The notes under the pieces: generated by a model | Database searches by the model: none | What the model was told of the DNA's origin: nothing | What the model saw: the letters and a program-made list of their open reading frames with translations, nothing else | Shown here: positions 25,088-36,110 of the stretch, one piece after another | Numbering within the stretch: the stretch's first letter is position 1 | How the letters are laid out: each line of letters opens with the position of its first letter | Translations under genes and position numbers: made by a program | NCBI GenBank assembly: GCA_034092305.1 | Contig: JASJET010000122.1 | Coordinates: 18,666,501-18,730,500 of the forward strand | Source of the DNA: Diaprepes abbreviatus | Lineage: Eukaryota; Arthropoda; Insecta; Coleoptera; Curculionidae | Direction of reading: 5' to 3' | DNA length: 64,000 bases

Positions 25088-25769
25088 TCGAGTTCTAACT
25101 GAATATATTTTCTTTGGTCTCGTGTAACAAAGGGGAGAAGGCTAACCCTATTTTAAAGAATAAATGAAATTTTGAGATTGAGAAACGGAAATTTATAAGC
25201 TAAGTATACATATATAAAGTAACTTACCATAATCTACTCCGCAGATGGTCCTAATCCAGATTGTGCCCCGAACATTTAAGTTTTCATGATCGCACTTAAT
25301 TGCAGTCCCTAAGACGGATCCAAAAAAATAATTGTTTTTTGTAACAACTTATCTTAGAGGACATAACAATTAAGCAGACTTGGAAAGCACCATTTTATTG
25401 ATCAAATTTATATTCATGTTCATTTAAAATAAACTGATTTAAGACAGGCACGTTATTTTTGATACTTTTAAAAATGCAAACGGTCTATTCAATCCTTTTT
25501 GTACGTTAGACTAAAAAAGATCGAGTAGTTTAACGCGTGTGATGGTTCCAAGTCTGGTGCCACCCTGAAAAATTCCGACCCGGTTTTCACACAGTTTCTG
25601 ATGCCTAAAACAAAGAACAAGTATCTTTTAGTTTCACTGCTATCTATGGCATATGGCTTGTGGTTTGTCCACTGTCCATCAAATCTTATAATTAAATTTT
25701 AACACTTTTCCGATTATCCGATCAAGCTGAAATTTAGTTCACGTATATAAAGCCAATGGCAATGTAATA

Positions 25770-26470
25770 TTTTACATTCATAAGAAAAAGAAACCTCAAT
25801 CTGAAAACCATCAAAATGGATCGGAATGTTATTGAGTGGAAGCCAGAGGTTAAATATCTAAGACTAATCCTAGATAAACTCCTCTGAAACGAGCACGAAA
25901 AAGAAGTAATTAACAAGGCTACAAAAGCCTTGATGGTCTGTAGAAACTTTGCGGGAAAGAGGTGAGGTACAAACCTAAAAATCCTGGAGTGGATTTACAC
26001 TCTAATAGTGAAATGAATTATCGCATATGGGGCAGTGATCTGGAGCAAAAAACCAGTCTGGCTAATACGAGAGGTAACCACTCGAAAGTTTAAAGACGGG
26101 CATGTGCATGTATAACCGGGGCAATGTAAACCTGTCTAACGACCGCCACATATACTTGTATAGAGTATGGTGAAGAGGACAATTTATAGGATGATGAGAG
26201 ATGAGCTCATAAAACGAAAGCTCAATCTCTTATTCAGAAATCAATAAATCTGGGACATGCCTTAAGATGAAATGAAAAAGAAATTAAACTTTATGAAACA
26301 CTTCAGCACAAAGCTGAGTCGCAAAAGCGAATGGAACAGAAATACCATTGAAAAACTCAACAAGAAATCCATTATATGATATTTAGATGGCTCCAAAACA
26401 ACAGATGGACCCGGCACCAGACTCTACGAAAATTTAGGTAAGTCACCAAACATTTTCCAGGTAGAAATAC
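25770..26470 (+). mobile_element. LINE relic (RT end and start of RNase H)
   Basis: The + strand reads EWKPEVKYLRLILDKLL, a stop, then INKATKALMVCRNFAGKR, LKILEWIYTLIVK and IAYGAVIWSKKP, the thumb/connector of jockey-like RTs. Further on, YLDGSKTTDGPGTRLYEN (about 26380-26440) is the first RNase H motif. Stops and shifts are frequent, so it is inactive. It resembles copy A in architecture but differs in sequence. Confidence 0.7.
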
Positions 26471-27590
26471 ATATCATTAGGAAATGTATTCAATTCAGCA
26501 AAGAAAAAAAACTATCAAGGCCAAGAGATTATGGAAGGTTATTTGATATCATTTATCTTACGAATTTATTTTTGTGAAGTTTTTATTTTGAACTCCCACA
26601 TAATATTCATTTCTTTGAACAACCTGTATAGTCAAAAAATATTTTCCGAAATATATAGAATTCATAATTGCCCAAAATATAACATAATTCTCCTGCAGGG
26701 CAAATGGTATTTTAAAACCAATAATAAAATAGGATATTGTAGACTGACAGAGCCAGATAAATTATTTCATTGTTTATACAATACAATCAGAAAAAGTCAA
26801 CTTATAACTGGTGGTTCTATGAATAAATATTTCTTCAATTATAAATATCTTTAGTTACCTCCTTGTCCATCCTCATTTGCCCGATGGCTTCTTTCTTTCT
26901 TGCCTAATTTCGTAGTCTTCTTTCTTCACGATCCTACTCTCTAAGGCGCCAAAAAACTAGGATGTCGAAATACCTCGGGCAGGCGGCTGCCAAGCCCTTT
27001 CCAGGCATCCGAAGGTTCTCAAAAGCTAGCTATGCCCCGCTTCTAAACTACGTCGATGTTTAGGAAAAAACCCTTGAAGAGTAGAATCTTCACTCGAGCC
27101 ACGCACTCAATTTTAAATTTTTACCGATAGGAGAACAATGATAGTTCTTCGGATTGAACATATCGATTATTTAACATCCCTAGGGTCAAGTCATGGAGAT
27201 GCCACGTATAATAGTAAACTAGTGAAAAGATGAATTAGAACCAAAATGGTACAAAGTTTCATTTCTTGCTTTGCTACATGCTAAAAAACGCACGGTACTT
27301 TGAGGCAAAATATCTGAAACAAAAAAAACATTATTAAACTACTTGAAAGACTACGTAATTTAAAATAGGAAAAAATATTTATCTTTTTGCTCAAAGGAAT
27401 ACGTGCTCGAAATTTAAGAACCTTTTTTGGACCAAATATTATAGTTCCATGCTGTGATAAATCGTAGTATTAAGGAGGGGGTGGATTACTTTAAAAATAT
27501 TTGAATTCCTATTCCAGCTATAATAAAGGCCACTGAAAAGATTCTGTTTTACTAGAACATATATATTAGTTGTTAAAAACAGAGAGATTA
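26470..27590. other. Intergenic DNA, nothing recognised
   Basis: A 107-codon open frame (26531-26854) has a hydrophobic AT-driven composition and no recognisable motif. No other feature is seen. Confidence 0.45.
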
Positions 27591-27595
27591 TTTTT

Positions 27596-27598
<3 letters not shown>

Positions 27599-27691
<93 letters not shown>
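27599..27691. repeat. (TA)n microsatellite
   Basis: Uninterrupted TA dinucleotides for about 90 bp. The right flank (27692-28150) repeats GACATCC several times. A related flank in reverse orientation accompanies the (TA)n at 44409. Confidence 0.95.
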
Positions 27692-27693
<2 letters not shown>

Positions 27694-28212
27694 TATCCAG
27701 ACATCCTTGTGACATCATTTAGTAAAATTTGTCCTATCCTTCTGACATCCACTAACGCTATGACATCCAAAATTGGATGTAGTTACGTTTTCTATGTTAA
27801 ATCATCGTGATCAGTTGAAGGGAGTGTATAGAACAATTTTCAAGAGGATGTTACAAAATAGGATTTTTAAAATGTAACTGTTTATTTGTTTCTAGCGTTT
27901 ATTTCCCAGATGGCGCGCACGAGAGTTCGTTTTAGTATATCCAGAGATTTCGCATCTTATTTTATGTGACATCCAACGATTTTTAATGTTTATTAATTTT
28001 TGCACATCATACGTTGTGTATTCTTAAAACTGGCAACAGTGCTGTCTCGTTTACAAGGTCGAGTTTTAACACAAGAGCGCGTCATTTTGGTGGCGGCATT
28101 CGTAAACCATGTAATATGTGACATCCCGTAATTTCTTTACAAAATAATATTTTATATTTGTGGCTTTTTTAACCTACTTCTAAAAGACGGAGGTTCTCAA
28201 TTCGTCGACTAT

Positions 28213-28432
28213 ACTTTTCAACTCGGGGTTGATGTAATTTTTTTAAAAAACAACTTTATTGCAAGAATGGGATACAAACTGTATAAGACTAACTAACATT
28301 ATGCATACTGGGTATATTTATAAGTTTAAATATGCTGATCTTGCATGGGAACAGACGCTTTAAGAATCTGAGAATTGCTTATGCAAGGTTGCGTAATATT
28401 GCGACATAAACCGTTCTCACGGGAATGTAACT
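28213..28432 (-). repeat. 3' LTR of the errantivirus-like element
   Basis: 220 bp, identical to the copy at 35013-35232. On the minus strand it begins AGTTACATTCCC and ends GTTGAAAAGT. It contains AATAAAGTTG, a plausible polyadenylation signal. Confidence 0.93.
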
Positions 28433-28444
28433 CCTCCGCGCTGA
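28433..28444 (-). promoter_or_regulatory. Polypurine tract of the LTR element
   Basis: On the minus strand GCGCGGAGG lies directly before the 3' LTR start (AGTTA). It is short, but in the expected place for plus-strand priming. Confidence 0.55.
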
Positions 28445-28473
28445 AGTTGAAAACTTATACTTCGTATATGTTT

Positions 28474-29619
28474 TCAAAATATTTGGTTACTATCTTGTTC
28501 GTGACTTATCTCGTTTTTTAAAGCATTCTTAGATTCTTTTACAATTTTATAATAGATAAAATATATAATAATAATTCCAATAATGATATACAATAATATT
28601 GTCCAAATACTGGACTTATCAGTATAAATTGGTACATTGATTTCTTCCAATTTTCTTCTTTCTTCTTCCAACTTGGTCTTGATATCTTTGGTTGCCTTGA
28701 GGTTTATGAAATTGAGGTCCATCGTGGGTGGTTCGTAATTTATTGATTTTTGCTGATTAATATGGCTCCAATTCAATACTGGTAGATTGACTTTGGAGAA
28801 ATCCAATTGACTTGTTTTATAGGTTTCGAATATTATTGATTTTATTCGAATTTTACATTCGGCTGTGGATTCTAGTAGATAGGATCCAAATAAGGGTTGG
28901 TTATTTTCTGTCTTTCGGCAATTTACTATGCCAATTAAATTGGTGGGTACTGTAATTAACCATTTCCCATCAATGATTTTTGTTACTTGAATTTCGTGTA
29001 GCTGAACTTCAAAGGGGTGGCAAGACGTAATGTTCTTCTCGTGTTTGATTAGTTGAACAGCACAGGAAGGGTTGTTTTCTATATGAGACGTGTGGACTTC
29101 CTTACAGAGGTAACTTTCTGGCTGGATTTCGGAACAACTTTGATCCATATATGCATATTTTTCAGTGCTAAGTGCCAGGTATGGTTTAAAGGGGATGTTT
29201 ACAAGGAATGATTTATTATTGGGGATTGGTACTGGGAACAATTTGAAATATTGATATATCTTTTCTTCGACAAGTGGAAGTTCTATTATAAAGATTATAT
29301 TGAAGTCCTCTAGAAAACTTTTAATTGTTAAGATTTTTTCAAAATCTAATAAATTTTCAGAAGTACCGTCTAAGGGTAGTTTATCTGTGCTTAGATAGTT
29401 ATTTAGTTTTTGTATTTCCTTTAGCAGTTCTTCCGGTTTAATGATTGAATTATGAAGAACGTTAATTTTTGCGAAAGTTATTGATACTTCGATTTTTTCA
29501 AGAATATCGTAAATAGATTGATAGAGTAATGTAATTTGGTTTATTACATTATATATTAAATAATTTTGTTCAAACTTAGCTTGTTGAAGTTCAACCTTTT
29601 TTATTATTGTTTCATTTCT
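28474..29619 (-). pseudogene. env: Errantivirus env remnant (5'-truncated)
   Basis: This frame is open for 381 codons on the minus strand, from just after a TAA at 29620-29622 to its stop at 28474. It overlaps the pol stop by 16 bp. It contains the conserved insect errantivirus envelope blocks FPVPIPNNKSFLV, PFKPYLAL, and a Cys-rich region (DQSCSEIQPESYLCKEV to ISSC-type CHPF). A membrane anchor follows near the C-terminus (WTILLYIIIGIIIIYFIYY) with a short cytoplasmic tail. No ATG is available at the N-terminal end, and the signal peptide, cleavage site and fusion-peptide region expected of a full envelope are absent. The envelope gene is therefore broken. In intact relatives env is made from a spliced RNA. 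Confidence 0.85.
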
Positions 29620-32600
29620 TTAGTCTCTTGGGTGATTTTGTCATATAAAATTTGAGTGTTATTTTTATGATTGGCTATATATTCGGTGAATACGTGGGAT
29701 GGTATTAGATTCATAGGGTCTCTGGAATCCGTATGTCCTAAAACAATTTCGTAAGGTGCAAAATTCGTACTTGAATGTATCGTGTTATTATAGGCAATAA
29801 TTGCGTAAGGCATAAGATTAATAATATCCGCGTTGGGGTCTGATTCCTTTAAAATTCTAATATGTTCAATTAAGGTAGAATGGAGTCTTTCTATTGGAGA
29901 ATTCGATTCGTGATGATAGGGTGTAGTGAAATGTATTTTTATATTATGTGCTTTTAGTAATCCGTTGACCGTTTCGTTTTTGAATTCCGATCCGTTATCA
30001 GAAACTATTTGCTTTGGAATACGTAAAAATGAAAAATATTTTATTAGTTGTTCGCAACAAGATATAGCGTTTCCGTCATAGGGTAATGCTTGAGCATATT
30101 TTGAAAATTTATCTATAATAGTAAGAAATTTTTGTTTTCCGATAATGAATGTATCTATATGGACTATTTCAAAGGGTTTGCTTGGTGTCTCTGTTAATAT
30201 TAGGGGTTGATCCGGTGGTTTTCTGTTGTATTTTGCTCTTTGGCAAATCTCGCAATTGTTAATGTATTTTACAATGTCAGATTTTAACGATTTCCAATAG
30301 TAATTTTGTTTTAGAAAATTTCGAGTTTCTTCAATTCCGCGATGGTTTGTTTTACCTTCGTGTCTATATTTTATCATTAATTCTCTTTCATCTGGTTTAA
30401 CATTATTAATGAGCTTTGTGCACTCTATTAGTTTTAGATTTTTGAAAAGATTACTCATGGATTGTTGAAAATAAGGCCGTAATTCCTTTGAAAAGAAATA
30501 AACGTGAGTGGTTTTATTAGTTAAAAATTCTTTTAGAAATTTATTTATTGTTGACATGTTCGTTGGTAAAGTTGCGTGAATAATTTGGTTTCCGTCAAAG
30601 TTTTCGCGTTCTGTTTTGATATAAGTATCATAGGGTGATTTTTTGATTATAAATTGATGAGGTTTATTATTGATTATTTCGTCTAATAAAGTCATGTTAG
30701 AATAATTTTCTGTAGCATTAGTACTGTGTACTGTGTTAGTTTCTTGAGAATTATTTGGGGGTCTTATTTGAATATTTTGAAGGATTCTAATTTTGGGTTT
30801 TTGATTTTTTATTGGTTCGATTGGTTGTTCGCGGGTTTGATTAATATTTATACTTGCGTCGTCTGGGTCTAAATTTTCGGGATTGAATTGACTATAACTT
30901 TCGTCTAAAAATTTATCGATTTCTTGACTGATGTCGCCAGGGTTATTTAAAATTGAGTCTGATTCTAACGCGTTTAATGATATTCGACTAAGTGCGTCAG
31001 CATTGGTGTTTTGTTTTCCTTTCTTGTAGATTATTTCATAATCGTATTCCTCAAGTTTAAGTCGCCATCTTATTAATTTTGAGTTGGGTTCTTTAAGGTT
31101 AAATAGCCAAACAAGGGGTCGATGATCCGTATAAATCTTAAATTTTCGTCCAAAAAGGTATGGTCTGAAATATTTACATGCCCATACTATCCCTAAAAGT
31201 TCTTTTTCTATGGTAGAGTATTTTTGTTCCGTTTCGTTTAGCGTTCGTGATGCGAATGCAACAGGATTGTCATTGGGTGGGTTTCCTTGTGATAAAACGG
31301 CGCCAAGGGCTACGTTTGAGGCGTCGGTTGTAAGGACAAAAGGTTTTTTGAAATCTGGATATTTTAAAATAGGAGAGTTTATTAATAGGTTTTTTAAATT
31401 GTTAAAAGACTGAATGAACATTGGTGAATGTTCGACTTTTGCGCCCTTTTTCAAACATCGTGTTAGGGGTTTAGTAATTTTTGCAAAATCTTTGATGAAT
31501 CTTCGGTAATAACCGGCTAGTCCTAGAAAGGATTTAATTTCTTTTTGAGTTTTGGGAATAGGAAAATTTTTTACTGCGTTTACTTTATCAGGGTTTGGTT
31601 TGACACCTTCATTTGTAATTTTGTGTCCTAGATAGGCAACTTCTTTGTGTAAAAATTCTGACTTGTCTAATTGTATTTTAAAGTTTGCTTCTCTTAGTCG
31701 ATTAAAGACTTTTTTCAATCGGTCAATATGTTCTTGGAGTGATGTAGAAAATATAATTATATCGTCAAGGTAAACTGAGCATATTTCGTTTTGAAGACCA
31801 CGGAGGACATTATTCATGACTCTTTGAAAGGTTGAAGGGGCGTTTTTTAGTCCAAAGGGCATTCTTTTGAATTCGTAATGACCTGTGTCTGTAGAGAAGG
31901 CTGTTTTGGGAATATCGGTGGTGTCCATCTCTATTTGATGAAAACCTGTCGCGAGGTCTAGGGTTGAGAAATATTGTGCTTTCCCTAGCTTATCGAGGAT
32001 ATCCGATATGTTGGGTAAGGGAAATTTGTCATCTATCGATTTTAAATTCAATTTCCTGTAATCAATTACAATTCTCCACTTGCGCTGTCCGCTCGCGTCT
32101 AATTTTTTTGGTACTACCCATATTGGGCTGCTCCATGGCGAATTTGAGTTTTGAATAATACCGTTTTCAAGCATTTTGTTAATTTGCGTTTTTACCTCTT
32201 GTTTATGAACTTCTGGGTACCTGTATGTTTTAGTAAAAATCGGCGTTTCGTCTGTTAAATTGATTTTATGTTTAATCTGATTAGTAAAGGTGAGAGGGGT
32301 ACCTTCCGTGTAAAAGATGTCTCGATATTCATAACAAAGTTTTCTAATCGCTAGATATTCTTCTTTGTTACAGTGAGTTAGACGTAAGTTTTTTAAATTT
32401 TGTTTTTGTAAGCCGTCGATATACTCGTTAATTTCCGTGTCTGTTTCCATTTTTTCGATAAAATTTATTTCGTTTTCGTTCACGATTTCGATGTCTAAAG
32501 GTTCGTTAAAGGTAATTTTTATTGGACTATCGCGTGTATTTGTTACGAGGGTTGTAGCAAATGAGTCACTGACTTGGACTAAGGCTTCTGGCATTTCGGC

Positions 32601-33152
32601 TTCTCCAAAATTTGTGTATTTTAAAATACCGATACCGTTCGATTGATTGACTGGTATTTTGACTTTTTGACGAGTACGTGGTGGTATTATTAATTCAATT
32701 GTTTCAAAATTGTGTAACGTTTCCTCGAGTTTGTATTGTATGGGTAAAGTAACATTTCGCGTTTTTAAAACATGATTTTTAAAACTTATCTCTGCTTTAA
32801 TAGCTTCTAGAAAATCGACACCTAAAAGTCCGTCGAATCTAGGTGAAAAGTCGAAAAGATAGAATTTGTGATTTTCTGCGATTCTGAAAGAGGGGAATAT
32901 TGGAATATCTGCTACTTCATTATGTATTGAAATTGCATGGGCTGTTTTTACAGTGAATGTTTCTGGAAATATAGAGTTCGGATAATTTGAGTAAGCAAGG
33001 TCGGGTTTGATAAAGCTTTTGCCGCTACCTGTATCTATAAGAAATTTTGCATTTAATTCGGGAATATAGATAGTTGGTAGATCGACGTTGGTATGGTTAT
33101 GTAGATATATTAAGGTGGGTTGTTGAGGGTAAAACTGTCTGGAAAATTTCCG
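29604..33152 (-). CDS. pol: Errantivirus pol: protease, reverse transcriptase, RNase H, integrase (C-terminally truncated)
   Basis: The minus-strand frame is open for 1182 codons from just after a TGA (33153-33155) and lies in the -1 frame relative to gag. The protease motif LIDTGSGKSF is at about residue 40. The RT has WRIVIDYRKLN, TLDLATGFHQI, MPFGLKNAPSTFQR and the catalytic YLDD (residues about 461-464). RNase H begins at TTDASNVALGAVLS. Integrase has the zinc region (RHEGKTNHRG, then CEICQRA), the catalytic core HIDTF, SDNGSEF and the final Glu in SPIERLHSTL. The frame ends soon after YDKITQETKEMKQ, without the basic, GPY/F-like C-terminal tail usual in this group. The part downstream of the first ATG (32594) is not the natural start; expression is by frameshift from gag. 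Confidence 0.93.
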   Translation of the reverse strand, partial: RKFSRQFYPQQPTLIYLHNHTNVDLPTIYIPELNAKFLIDTGSGKSFIKPDLAYSNYPNSIFPETFTVKTAHAISIHNEVADIPIFPSFRIAENHKFYLFDFSPRFDGLLGVDFLEAIKAEISFKNHVLKTRNVTLPIQYKLEETLHNFETIELIIPPRTRQKVKIPVNQSNGIGILKYTNFGEAEMPEALVQVSDSFATTLVTNTRDSPIKITFNEPLDIEIVNENEINFIEKMETDTEINEYIDGLQKQNLKNLRLTHCNKEEYLAIRKLCYEYRDIFYTEGTPLTFTNQIKHKINLTDETPIFTKTYRYPEVHKQEVKTQINKMLENGIIQNSNSPWSSPIWVVPKKLDASGQRKWRIVIDYRKLNLKSIDDKFPLPNISDILDKLGKAQYFSTLDLATGFHQIEMDTTDIPKTAFSTDTGHYEFKRMPFGLKNAPSTFQRVMNNVLRGLQNEICSVYLDDIIIFSTSLQEHIDRLKKVFNRLREANFKIQLDKSEFLHKEVAYLGHKITNEGVKPNPDKVNAVKNFPIPKTQKEIKSFLGLAGYYRRFIKDFAKITKPLTRCLKKGAKVEHSPMFIQSFNNLKNLLINSPILKYPDFKKPFVLTTDASNVALGAVLSQGNPPNDNPVAFASRTLNETEQKYSTIEKELLGIVWACKYFRPYLFGRKFKIYTDHRPLVWLFNLKEPNSKLIRWRLKLEEYDYEIIYKKGKQNTNADALSRISLNALESDSILNNPGDISQEIDKFLDESYSQFNPENLDPDDASININQTREQPIEPIKNQKPKIRILQNIQIRPPNNSQETNTVHSTNATENYSNMTLLDEIINNKPHQFIIKKSPYDTYIKTERENFDGNQIIHATLPTNMSTINKFLKEFLTNKTTHVYFFSKELRPYFQQSMSNLFKNLKLIECTKLINNVKPDERELMIKYRHEGKTNHRGIEETRNFLKQNYYWKSLKSDIVKYINNCEICQRAKYNRKPPDQPLILTETPSKPFEIVHIDTFIIGKQKFLTIIDKFSKYAQALPYDGNAISCCEQLIKYFSFLRIPKQIVSDNGSEFKNETVNGLLKAHNIKIHFTTPYHHESNSPIERLHSTLIEHIRILKESDPNADIINLMPYAIIAYNNTIHSSTNFAPYEIVLGHTDSRDPMNLIPSHVFTEYIANHKNNTQILYDKITQETKEMKQ

Positions 33153-34366
33153 TCACAATAATTATTTTGATTTTCGAAATCAAGATAATTTTGATTTTCA
33201 TGTGATTTTTCGTCATCAAGGTAGTTTTGGTTTTCGTAAGGGTTTTCCTCGTCATAATAATAGTTTCCTGAGGAAGTATTTTCATCGTATTGAGGGTGAT
33301 TTATTTTGTCATTTTTTAGGGGGATATTTTCGTTATTATTCGCGGTTTCAACTGCTTGGTTGAATAGTTCTTCGGCTATCCATTTCGGTTGGTTTTGTAA
33401 GGTTTGTGGTTTCTGATTTATTCTGGAATTCGCTGAGGACGTGTCCATTGGTTCAGGTTTCCGATGGGACGTAAAACGTGAAATTCCCGAAGTCGAGGGT
33501 CTTGGAATATTTTGAGGGTTAATATTTGGACGCGAATAAAAATTGGGTTGTTGTCCAGAATTATTTTGATTTGAGGGGTTGTAACGCCACTGGCCAAATC
33601 CTAGAAATTGAGGTCTGTTATTAAAAGGTGGGGGTGATTTTTGATGATAATAAGGGTTTAAGGGTTGCACATTAACAGGATAATGTGGTCTGGGTGTATA
33701 AGCAGGATAATGCGAATTATTTGGTTTTGGTTTATTCGTTGTATTGGGATTTGTAGTTGTTTTGTTTAAAGAATTGTTACGGTTTTTATAGTACAGAAAA
33801 TTTTCTTCTTCGGAAGTGAAATTCATGGCTTGTTCTAAGGTCTGTGGATTTTTTAACCTTACTACTAGTTGCATGTGGTAGTTTAAGCCGTTTATAAATG
33901 TTTTTAAAACTAGATTGCCGTATTCTGCGATTTTTAATAATTTTATTTCTCGCGTGTCGTTCGACGAATTTATTTTTGAAAAAAGAAGGCTTCTTGCGTC
34001 CTGTAGTCTTAAGCCAAAATCATGAGGGGTTTCATTTTTTTCTGGTTTAAGGGTAATTATGTCTTGAACTATGCAATCTATCGATCTTTGATCCGCAAAT
34101 GTGGTAATAATCGCGTCTTTAACTAAAGGCCACGAGGTTAATTCTATGCGCGAGGCAATTAGATCTGCTGCTCTGCCTACGAGTTTACTTAGTATTGTAT
34201 CGAAAAGACAAATATTTATAGGTGCATTAGCATTTGTTTCATTTTTATGATTTTTATAAAAGTTATCACAAGCACTGATAAACCTGTTTATTTGTTTAGA
34301 ATTACCATCAAACAGAGGGATGTTATCTGCTTGAAATCTTATTAATTGGTAATCTGGGTTTGCCAT
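33110..34366 (-). CDS. gag: Errantivirus gag
   Basis: This is an intact 418-codon frame on the minus strand, beginning ATG at 34366. The first 220 residues have the helical capsid-like region of gypsy-group Gag (DGNSKQINRFISACDNFY, then WPLVKDAIITTFADQRSIDC and ETPHDFGLRLQDARSLL). The rest is low-complexity and rich in Asn, Pro and Gln. As usual in errantiviruses, no CCHC zinc knuckle is seen. The frame overlaps the start of pol by about 40 bp. Confidence 0.92.
   Translation of the reverse strand: MANPDYQLIRFQADNIPLFDGNSKQINRFISACDNFYKNHKNETNANAPINICLFDTILSKLVGRAADLIASRIELTSWPLVKDAIITTFADQRSIDCIVQDIITLKPEKNETPHDFGLRLQDARSLLFSKINSSNDTREIKLLKIAEYGNLVLKTFINGLNYHMQLVVRLKNPQTLEQAMNFTSEEENFLYYKNRNNSLNKTTTNPNTTNKPKPNNSHYPAYTPRPHYPVNVQPLNPYYHQKSPPPFNNRPQFLGFGQWRYNPSNQNNSGQQPNFYSRPNINPQNIPRPSTSGISRFTSHRKPEPMDTSSANSRINQKPQTLQNQPKWIAEELFNQAVETANNNENIPLKNDKINHPQYDENTSSGNYYYDEENPYENQNYLDDEKSHENQNYLDFENQNNYCDGNFPDSFTLNNPP
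33143..33149 (-). promoter_or_regulatory. Putative -1 ribosomal frameshift heptamer (gag to pol)
   Basis: On the minus strand A AAT TTT lies in the gag frame, a few codons after the pol frame opens and about 30 bp before the gag stop. Its phase fits a -1 slip into pol. No downstream structure was assessed. Confidence 0.6.
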
Positions 34367-34994
34367 TATACAGTTATTAATATTACTATTACTAATATTA
34401 CTAAAATTAAAAGATTTCTAAAGTGTATGATTAATTACTTCGGTGTTTAATATAACAATTAAACTTTTATGATACGTTTGATATAACAATCAACAGTATT
34501 TTAATTATTTGATTGATTAGCTTATTAATTGGTAATGTGTTCGATATAACAATCAAACAATTCGTTTATTTATCAATATTTCAATGGGGTTTTATGGAAG
34601 GAATGAATGGATTGCACTTACAGTGTAATTCCGATGAGGGTGATGATTACTGGTTTCATCTGCTTATTTTCTTGTTTTCTTAGCCTAGGTTCCAATAGGA
34701 TGAGCGATGCTTGTCTCCTCCCTGGAGTCTATTTATGAGAAGTAGGACGATGCTTGTTCCTCTCTTCTCGCACCAATAGGACGTAGAACTTCGTCTTCTC
34801 CCTGGTCGGTGAGCCACACAATCTTGCACACACTCTGCAATTCTGGGGTTGACACTAGCCACTTTCTCTTGCTCGATGCAGTTTACTAATGGGTTGATTA
34901 TTTTTCTTCCCAGGTTGTTTTTCTTGATCGATTCACTAGTTAATTGTTAAGACAAAAACTTTTCTTCGATTTTCGTTCGATGAGCCGCCTAGTG
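34367..34994 (-). other. Leader of the LTR element between PBS and gag
   Basis: About 630 bp with no conserved ORF. Part of it (34440-34570) repeats ATATAACAATCAA-like strings at least three times in a short interval. Confidence 0.6.
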
Positions 34995-35012
34995 AATCCT
35001 ACCGACTGCGCC
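34995..35012 (-). promoter_or_regulatory. Primer binding site, tRNA-Ser type
   Basis: Directly after the 5' LTR on the minus strand comes GGCGCAGTCGGTAGGATT. I recall this as the tRNA-Ser-type primer site of 17.6, 297 and tom. It supports both the element boundary and the group assignment. Confidence 0.8.
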
Positions 35013-35232
35013 ACTTTTCAACTCGGGGTTGATGTAATTTTTTTAAAAAACAACTTTATTGCAAGAATGGGATACAAACTGTATAAGACTAACTAACATT
35101 ATGCATACTGGGTATATTTATAAGTTTAAATATGCTGATCTTGCATGGGAACAGACGCTTTAAGAATCTGAGAATTGCTTATGCAAGGTTGCGTAATATT
35201 GCGACATAAACCGTTCTCACGGGAATGTAACT
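35013..35232 (-). repeat. 5' LTR of the errantivirus-like element
   Basis: Identical to 28213-28432. On the minus strand it includes a TATA-like TTATAAATATA (about 35111-35121), a plausible core promoter for the genomic RNA. Confidence 0.93.
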
Positions 35233-35379
35233 CTATGTATCTTTTTATGTATGTACATCGAATACTCCGGAACGGCTGCACCGATTTGAATGAAATTTTT
35301 TGCGTTTCGTTCAGAAAGTTGTTACGGTGGTCCCATATTTTTTTTAGATGAAATTGGTGCAGTAAAATCCAAGATGGCG

Positions 35380-36110
35380 TTTACAATATGGCGGCCAAAA
35401 AAATAATTTTTTCCCATTTTTTCCAAAATTGGTGTGGAGAAATTTTCGGGGTTGTACCCAACGAATCTGAAATTATTTTTAAAAAATTCATAATGGCGGA
35501 TCCAATATGGCGAACAAAAAAATTTAATTTTGTCCGATTTTCTCCAAAATTGGTATGGAGGCGTTTTCGGGGTCTCACATAACGAATCTGAAATTATTTT
35601 TAAAAAATACAAAATGGCGGATTCAATAGGGCGGACAAAAATTTTTTATTTTGTCCGATTTTCTCCAAAATTGGTATGGAGGCGTTTTCGGGGTCTTATA
35701 TAACGAATCGGAAATTATTTTAAAAAAATACAAAATGACGGATTCAATATGGCGGACAAAAATTTTTTATTTTGTCTGATTTTCTCCAAAATTAGTACGG
35801 GGGCGTTTTCGAGGTCGCACATAACGAATTCAGAATATTTTTAAAAAATTCAATATGGCGGGTCCAATATGGTGGACAAAAATCAATTTTGTCCGATTTT
35901 CTCCAAAAGTGGTACGGGGAAGTTTTCGGGGTCGCATAGGATGAATCTAAAATTATTTTTAAAAAATTCAATATGGCGTATCCAAAATGGTGGATAAAAA
36001 ATTAATTTTGTCCGATATTTTTAAAAATTGACATGGGGGAGTTGTTGGGATAGCACATTCCGAATCTATTATTTTAAAAAAAAATTAAATATGTCGGATC
36101 TATGATGGCG
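35380..36110. repeat. Tandem ~120 bp units, left foldback arm
   Basis: At least six imperfect units each contain a variant of CAATATGGCGGACAAAA, TTTTGTCCGATTTTCTCCAAA, CGTTTTCGGGGTC and AACGAATCTGAAATTATTTTT. Divergence increases toward the inner end. Confidence 0.85.

Larger units (their letters stand above)
28209..35236 (-). mobile_element. Errantivirus-like Ty3/gypsy LTR retrotransposon (17.6/297/ZAM-like)
   Basis: On the minus strand the element has the order LTR, PBS, gag, pol (protease, RT, RNase H, integrase), env remnant, LTR. The two 220 bp LTRs are identical as I read them, and CTAT flanks both sides (28209-28212, 35233-35236) as a 4 bp target duplication, so the insertion is recent. 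LTR ends (AGTTA and AAAGT) and a PBS of the type used with tRNA-Ser fit the errantivirus group. The internal region is not intact: integrase lacks its C-terminal tail and env lacks its N-terminal part, which I read as one deletion at the pol-env junction. It sits within the left tip of the foldback element. Confidence 0.92.

Noticed and set aside
31210..32646. Short + strand frames inside the retrotransposon
   Set aside because: Antisense shadows of pol.
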